Below are positions 60,349 through 64,000 of a stretch of 64,000 nucleotides of DNA, piece by piece. Origin of the DNA: Hyphomicrobiales bacterium (lineage in GTDB: Bacteria; Pseudomonadota; Alphaproteobacteria; Rhizobiales; Rhizobiaceae). The stretch covers positions 186,001 to 250,000 of the forward strand of contig UCAG01000014.1 of the NCBI GenBank assembly GCA_900470285.1, in the 5' to 3' direction. The notes under the pieces were generated by a model, which had not been told where the DNA came from, did no database searches, and worked only from the letters and a program-made list of their open reading frames with translations. The position numbers were made by a program, and so were the translations under genes. Position 1 is the first letter of the stretch, and each line of letters starts with the position of its first letter.

Positions 60349-61311
60349 ATGCCGGTTAAATTGCGTATCGCTGTGCGTGACTGGGATTATCTGACGCCGC
60401 TGGCTTTGGGTGATGTGCGTTCTGACAAACTTGATGTGATTGTTGATCGTGTGGGCACGCTGGTTTCGCATCCGGGAGAAGATGAGGCTCATGAAGCGTC
60501 CGAAATGTCATTCAGCCGTTACGTTTCTTTGCGTGATGAGAGTGATACCAGCATTACCGGCATTCCGAATTTCATCATGCGCGGTTTCCGTCATCGTTGC
60601 ATCATCACCAGTACAGACAGCGGTATTACCGGTTTTGAACAGCTGAAAGACAAGAAGATCGGCGTCACCGGCTGGCGCGATTCCGGCAATACATGGACAC
60701 GTGCGGCACTGCGCCGTCATGGTATCGGGGTTGAGGATGCTTATTGGTATGCAGGTCGTCTGACAGAAGCGCATCCGGTTACAGATCGTCTGGACGGTTT
60801 TGGCCGTGCAGGCCGGATTGAGGCTATGCCGGGTGAGCAACCGATGATGGATGCCCTGCGCGAGGGTGTGCTGGATGCGGTATTCACACCCTTTATGCCG
60901 GATGGTTATTTTGGCAAAAATTCCGGTTTCCGTCAGGTGCTGACCGATTTCCGCAGTGCGGAGCTGGCCTATTATAATGATGTCGGTTACGTGCCGGGCA
61001 TGCATCTGATGGGTATCAAGCCGGAAATTCTGGCAGAACATCCGTGGGTGGCGCAGGAACTGAGCGATCTCTTGGATGAAAGCCAGCGCGTGTGGACGGC
61101 AAAGCGCCGCAAATATGCGGAAACTACGCCCTGGATGCTCGATGAATTGCTGAAATGCGCGCAGGATCTGCCGGAAAACTGGAATGTCAGCGGTATCGCT
61201 GCCAATGAAGCGATGATCAATGATTTCGCTGAGGAATTGCATTTGCAGGGTATTTTGCAGCGCAAACTGAGCGTTGAAGAACTGTTTCCGTTTTATGCGA
61301 ACAAGGCGTGA
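60349..61311 (+). CDS. Cytoplasmic substrate-binding-like protein (4,5-dihydroxyphthalate decarboxylase/THI5-like)
   Basis: A 320-residue protein with no signal peptide. It has the solute-binding-fold features KLRIAVRDWDYLTPLALGD, EMSFSRYVSL, KKIGVTGWRDSGNTWTRAALRRHG and YWYAGRLTE. The sequence resembles 4,5-dihydroxyphthalate decarboxylase (Pht5) and NMT1/THI5 proteins, which share a periplasmic-binding fold. It may be an enzyme acting on the substrate of the adjacent importer, or an odd binding protein. ATG 60349 follows GAGGGAA. It is the first gene after the MocR-type divergent promoter. Confidence 0.75.
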   Translation: MPVKLRIAVRDWDYLTPLALGDVRSDKLDVIVDRVGTLVSHPGEDEAHEASEMSFSRYVSLRDESDTSITGIPNFIMRGFRHRCIITSTDSGITGFEQLKDKKIGVTGWRDSGNTWTRAALRRHGIGVEDAYWYAGRLTEAHPVTDRLDGFGRAGRIEAMPGEQPMMDALREGVLDAVFTPFMPDGYFGKNSGFRQVLTDFRSAELAYYNDVGYVPGMHLMGIKPEILAEHPWVAQELSDLLDESQRVWTAKRRKYAETTPWMLDELLKCAQDLPENWNVSGIAANEAMINDFAEELHLQGILQRKLSVEELFPFYANKA

Positions 61312-61357
61312 CGGCGTTAACTGTACATTGCGCCAACTGAACTATTGGGAGAGTGAG

Positions 61358-62242
61358 ATGAAAAAAACTATACTGGCAGCTGCTGTATTTGGCAGTGTTT
61401 TTGCACAACAGGCTTTGGCTGAGGATGTGAAAATTCCGGAACAGGCATTGAATGAGGCGCTGCGCGCCCGTCTGCCGGAAGACATCATCAAGGCCGGTGT
61501 TATTAATGATGTGAATTCCGGTTCCTTCCCTCCTTACCAGATCATCAATGGTAAGGACGTGAACGGCGCTGCGACTGACATGACCGATGCACTCGGTCAG
61601 CTGCTCGGTATCAAAATCACCCATTCAACAGTCAGTGGTCTGCCATCGGTTCTGAGCGGTATTTCTGCCGGACGTTACCAGCTTGGCTTTGGGCCGAACG
61701 GTGATTTTCCGTCCCGTCAGGGCGCCAATGATTTTGTCGACTGGGTGCGTGAATATGTGGTTTTCGCAGTAAAGCACGGCAATCCGGAAGGCATCACATC
61801 GCTGGATACAGCCTGCGGCAAGCGTATCGCTGTAATGGCGGGCGGTTCGGCTGAAAAAGTGATCAAGGAGCAGAATGAGAAATGCACAGCGGACGGTAAG
61901 CCGATTGAAGTGCAGTCTTATAATGACCAGCCAAGCTCCATTCTGGCTGTGCGCTCAAACCGCGCCGATGCGTTCTTCTCATCACAGGCACCTCTGACCT
62001 ATTTTGTTCAGCAGTCCAATGGTCAGCTGGAACTGGCTGCAACCGGCCAGAAGAACGGCTTTGACGACTTGTATCAGGGCGCAGTTCTGCCAAAAGACTC
62101 TCCGCTGAGCGAAGTGTTCCGTGATGGTATCCAGATACTGATCGACAACGGCACCTATGCCACGATCATGAAAAAATGGGGTCTGGAAAAGAACATGATT
62201 GATAAAGCCGGTGTCAATCTCGCCGGAAAGACCGCACAATGA
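61358..62242 (+). CDS. Amino-acid-type ABC transporter substrate-binding protein (family 3)
   Basis: A 294-residue periplasmic protein with a signal peptide ending ALAEDVK. Family-3 features include GSFPPYQIINGKDVNGAATDMTDALG and VAVMAGGSAEKV-like blocks, and YATIMKKWGLEKN near the end. ATG 61358 follows GAGAGTGAG. The upstream in-frame ATG at 61274 overlaps the previous gene end. The ligand is an amino acid or small amine. Confidence 0.92.
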   Translation: MKKTILAAAVFGSVFAQQALAEDVKIPEQALNEALRARLPEDIIKAGVINDVNSGSFPPYQIINGKDVNGAATDMTDALGQLLGIKITHSTVSGLPSVLSGISAGRYQLGFGPNGDFPSRQGANDFVDWVREYVVFAVKHGNPEGITSLDTACGKRIAVMAGGSAEKVIKEQNEKCTADGKPIEVQSYNDQPSSILAVRSNRADAFFSSQAPLTYFVQQSNGQLELAATGQKNGFDDLYQGAVLPKDSPLSEVFRDGIQILIDNGTYATIMKKWGLEKNMIDKAGVNLAGKTAQ

Positions 62243-63171
62243 GTGAGTTGCGTGGTTCAGGCACAGCCGTGGGTGATGTCGAACGTTTCGACGTCGCCCG
62301 TGCGCGCGCACCCTTTCCGCTGAAACGTGTGATCCTGTGGGCTGTTGTTCTTGGTGTGGCATTGGATTTCGGTATTATTGTCGCCAATAATCCGAATTTC
62401 GGCTGGCCGGTCGTTGCCGCTTATTTCTTTGATTCCACGGTGATGGAAGGGCTGTATATCACCCTCAGTCTGACTGTTGTGGCGATGATTATCGGTGTTG
62501 CACTTGGCCTTATTCTGGCAATTGCCCGCATGTCGCAGGACAGGCTGGCAAGCTCGCTGTCCAATCTGTTCATCTGGTTCTTCCGCGGCACACCTCTGCT
62601 GGTGCAGCTGATTTTCTGGTACAATCTTTCAACCTTGTTTCCGAAAATCTCGCTGGCTATCCCGTTCGGCCCGACACTTGTCAGCTGGAATACCAATGAT
62701 CTCATCACGCCGCTGACTGCCGCCATTGTCGGTCTGGCGCTGAATGAAGCAGCCTATATGGCGGAGATTATCCGTGGCGGTCTGTTGTCCGTTGATAAAG
62801 GGCAGGGCGAAACCGCAGCCGCTTTCGGTATGACACGGGCACGCGCTTTGCGTCGTATCATCATCCCGCAGGCCATGCGTTCTATCGTGCCGCCGACAGG
62901 GAACCAGCTGATCAGTATGATTAAAGCGACATCACTCGTCAGTGTTATCGCCATGGCCGATCTGCTTTATTCTGTTCAGTCGATCTATAACCGCACATTC
63001 GAGGTTATCCCGATGCTGCTGGTTGCGGTTGTGTGGTATCTGCTGATCACATCCGTGCTGAATGTCGGGCAGAGTGCGATTGAACGTCATTATAACCGTG
63101 GTGAGCGCGGCGATGCGGTCAAAGATGAGGCGCCGGTTAATACCCAGGGTCAGGCAGAGGAGAATGCATAA
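62239..63171 (+). CDS. Amino-acid-type ABC transporter permease
   Basis: A 310-residue permease. The family motif [16 protein letters not shown] and the coupling loop [27 protein letters not shown] are present. It has an N-terminal cytoplasmic tail and about five helices, and lacks a second distinct permease gene, so it probably forms a homodimer. Overlaps the binding-protein gene by 4 nt and the ATPase gene by one base. Confidence 0.94.
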   Translation: MSELRGSGTAVGDVERFDVARARAPFPLKRVILWAVVLGVALDFGIIVANNPNFGWPVVAAYFFDSTVMEGLYITLSLTVVAMIIGVALGLILAIARMSQDRLASSLSNLFIWFFRGTPLLVQLIFWYNLSTLFPKISLAIPFGPTLVSWNTNDLITPLTAAIVGLALNEAAYMAEIIRGGLLSVDKGQGETAAAFGMTRARALRRIIIPQAMRSIVPPTGNQLISMIKATSLVSVIAMADLLYSVQSIYNRTFEVIPMLLVAVVWYLLITSVLNVGQSAIERHYNRGERGDAVKDEAPVNTQGQAEENA

Positions 63172-63953
63172 TGGATAAGACCAGCAATATGCAAAAACCT
63201 CTTGTTCATGCCCATAATGTGCACAAAGCCTTTCACGGTATTGAAGTGTTGCGCGGTATTGATCTGGAAGTGCGCTCTGGTGAGGTCGTGGTTATTCTCG
63301 GGCCTTCCGGTTCGGGCAAATCCACCTTCTTGCGTTGCATTAACAGGCTTGAAACCATCGACAAAGGTTCGATTTTTGTCGATGAGCAGCAGATCGGTTA
63401 TAAATATAAAAACGACCGCCTGCTGCCATTGTCAGACCGTGCTATCGCCAAACAGCGCAGCCAGATCGGGATGGTGTTCCAGCAGTTCAATCTCTATCCG
63501 CATATGACTGTTTTGCAGAATGTGATTGAAGCTCCCGTCGGTGTTCATGGTCGCAGCAAAAGCGAAGCTGTTGAAACGGCCAAGGAACTGCTGGCAAAAG
63601 TCGGTATGTCCCACAAGATCAACGCCTATCCGCGCCAGCTTTCCGGTGGTCAGCAACAGCGTGTAGCGATTGCCCGTGCACTGGCAGTGAAGCCGAAGCT
63701 TATTCTGTTTGATGAGCCGACTTCCGCGCTTGATCCCGAGCTGGTGGGTGAAGTTTTGACAACCATGCGCAGCCTTGCTGATCAGGGGCAAACGATGATC
63801 GTGGTAACCCACGAAATCGGCTTTGCCCGTGAAGCTGCTGATCGTGTGATTTTCATGGATGGAGGCAAGGTGGTTGAAGAGGGCACGCCGGAAGAGGTGA
63901 TCGAAAATCCTCAGCATCCGCGTACCCGCAGCTTCCTCAGTCGTTTTATCTGA
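63171..63953 (+). CDS. Amino-acid-type ABC transporter ATP-binding protein
   Basis: A 260-residue ATPase with Walker [16 protein letters not shown], signature [15 protein letters not shown], Walker [16 protein letters not shown] and switch [10 protein letters not shown]. Typical GlnQ/HisP-type length. Followed at once by a terminator, so it ends the operon. Confidence 0.95.
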   Translation: MDKTSNMQKPLVHAHNVHKAFHGIEVLRGIDLEVRSGEVVVILGPSGSGKSTFLRCINRLETIDKGSIFVDEQQIGYKYKNDRLLPLSDRAIAKQRSQIGMVFQQFNLYPHMTVLQNVIEAPVGVHGRSKSEAVETAKELLAKVGMSHKINAYPRQLSGGQQQRVAIARALAVKPKLILFDEPTSALDPELVGEVLTTMRSLADQGQTMIVVTHEIGFAREAADRVIFMDGGKVVEEGTPEEVIENPQHPRTRSFLSRFI

Positions 63954-63961
63954 TAAAAAAC

Positions 63962-63992
63962 AACACGCCGGAGACAAAACCGGCGTGTTTTG
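63962..63992 (+). terminator. Rho-independent terminator at end of ABC operon
   Basis: AACACGCCGG pairs perfectly with CCGGCGTGTT around an 8-nt loop, followed by TTTGC. The left side has AAAAAA, so it may also act in the opposite direction. Confidence 0.85.
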
Positions 63993-64000
63993 CATATAGA

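Overview
The window reads as chromosomal or megaplasmid DNA of an alphaproteobacterium of the Rhizobiales, most likely Brucellaceae-like (Ochrobactrum/Pseudochrobactrum type). This rests on family content: DUF995 proteins, a CuxR/uxs-type polysaccharide operon, the Avi_7169/Avi_7170-type carboxymuconolactone decarboxylase pair, a FecI/FecR/TonB-receptor module, many ABC importers, and TAGAGCG...GCTCTA palindromic repeats of the kind scattered through Rhizobiales genomes. Genes are dense and arranged in long operons. I see no insertion sequence, prophage or CRISPR array. The only RNA gene found is a tRNA-Cys.

Layout. 1-2.8 kb: a truncated RpiR regulator, a MocR-type regulator, a MOSC protein and tRNA-Cys. 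3.0-12.1 kb: an AraC-type regulator with a PilZ-like c-di-GMP motif, divergent from uxs - epimerase - processive glycosyltransferase - UDP-glucose dehydrogenase - DUF995 - GH26 glycosidase - DUF995. This matches the arabinose-containing polysaccharide (APS) locus of Sinorhizobium and its regulator CuxR. 13.3-24.2 kb: a long probable catabolic operon with a polyamine-type ABC importer, flavoprotein monooxygenase, two CMD/AhpD proteins, an XRE-cupin regulator, an opine-dehydrogenase-like enzyme, and kbl-tdh (threonine to glycine plus acetyl-CoA), ended by a strong terminator. 24.2-31.2 kb: a TetR regulator divergent from an oligopeptide-type ABC importer that encloses two RidA genes, followed by an MFS exporter. 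32.5-41.9 kb: a LacI-controlled operon with a polyamine-type ABC importer, nucleoside hydrolase, adenine deaminase, M20 amidohydrolase and phosphoribosyltransferase, which looks like purine (nucleoside) uptake and salvage.

42.0-48.1 kb: two divergent, tightly overlapping operons. One encodes a PAP2-type protein and a fatty-acid-hydroxylase/sterol-desaturase. The other encodes a FabH-like ketoacyl synthase, a short-chain dehydrogenase, a metallo-beta-lactamase-fold hydrolase and an adenylate-forming enzyme. Together they look like an undescribed lipid pathway with a logic close to OleABCD, and this is the best candidate for a new system here. 48.1-64.0 kb: an atypical arginase-fold protein, a Kef-type antiporter, an LprI-like protein, a FecI-FecR-TonB receptor iron/heme module, a large OmpA protein with 108-bp tandem repeats, and a MocR regulator divergent from an amino-acid-type ABC importer.

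Three palindromic elements (8380, 51992, 54713) each supply the TAG stop codon of the preceding gene. Functions come from recognised motifs and gene order only. Substrates of the transporters and of the lipid pathway are inferences.
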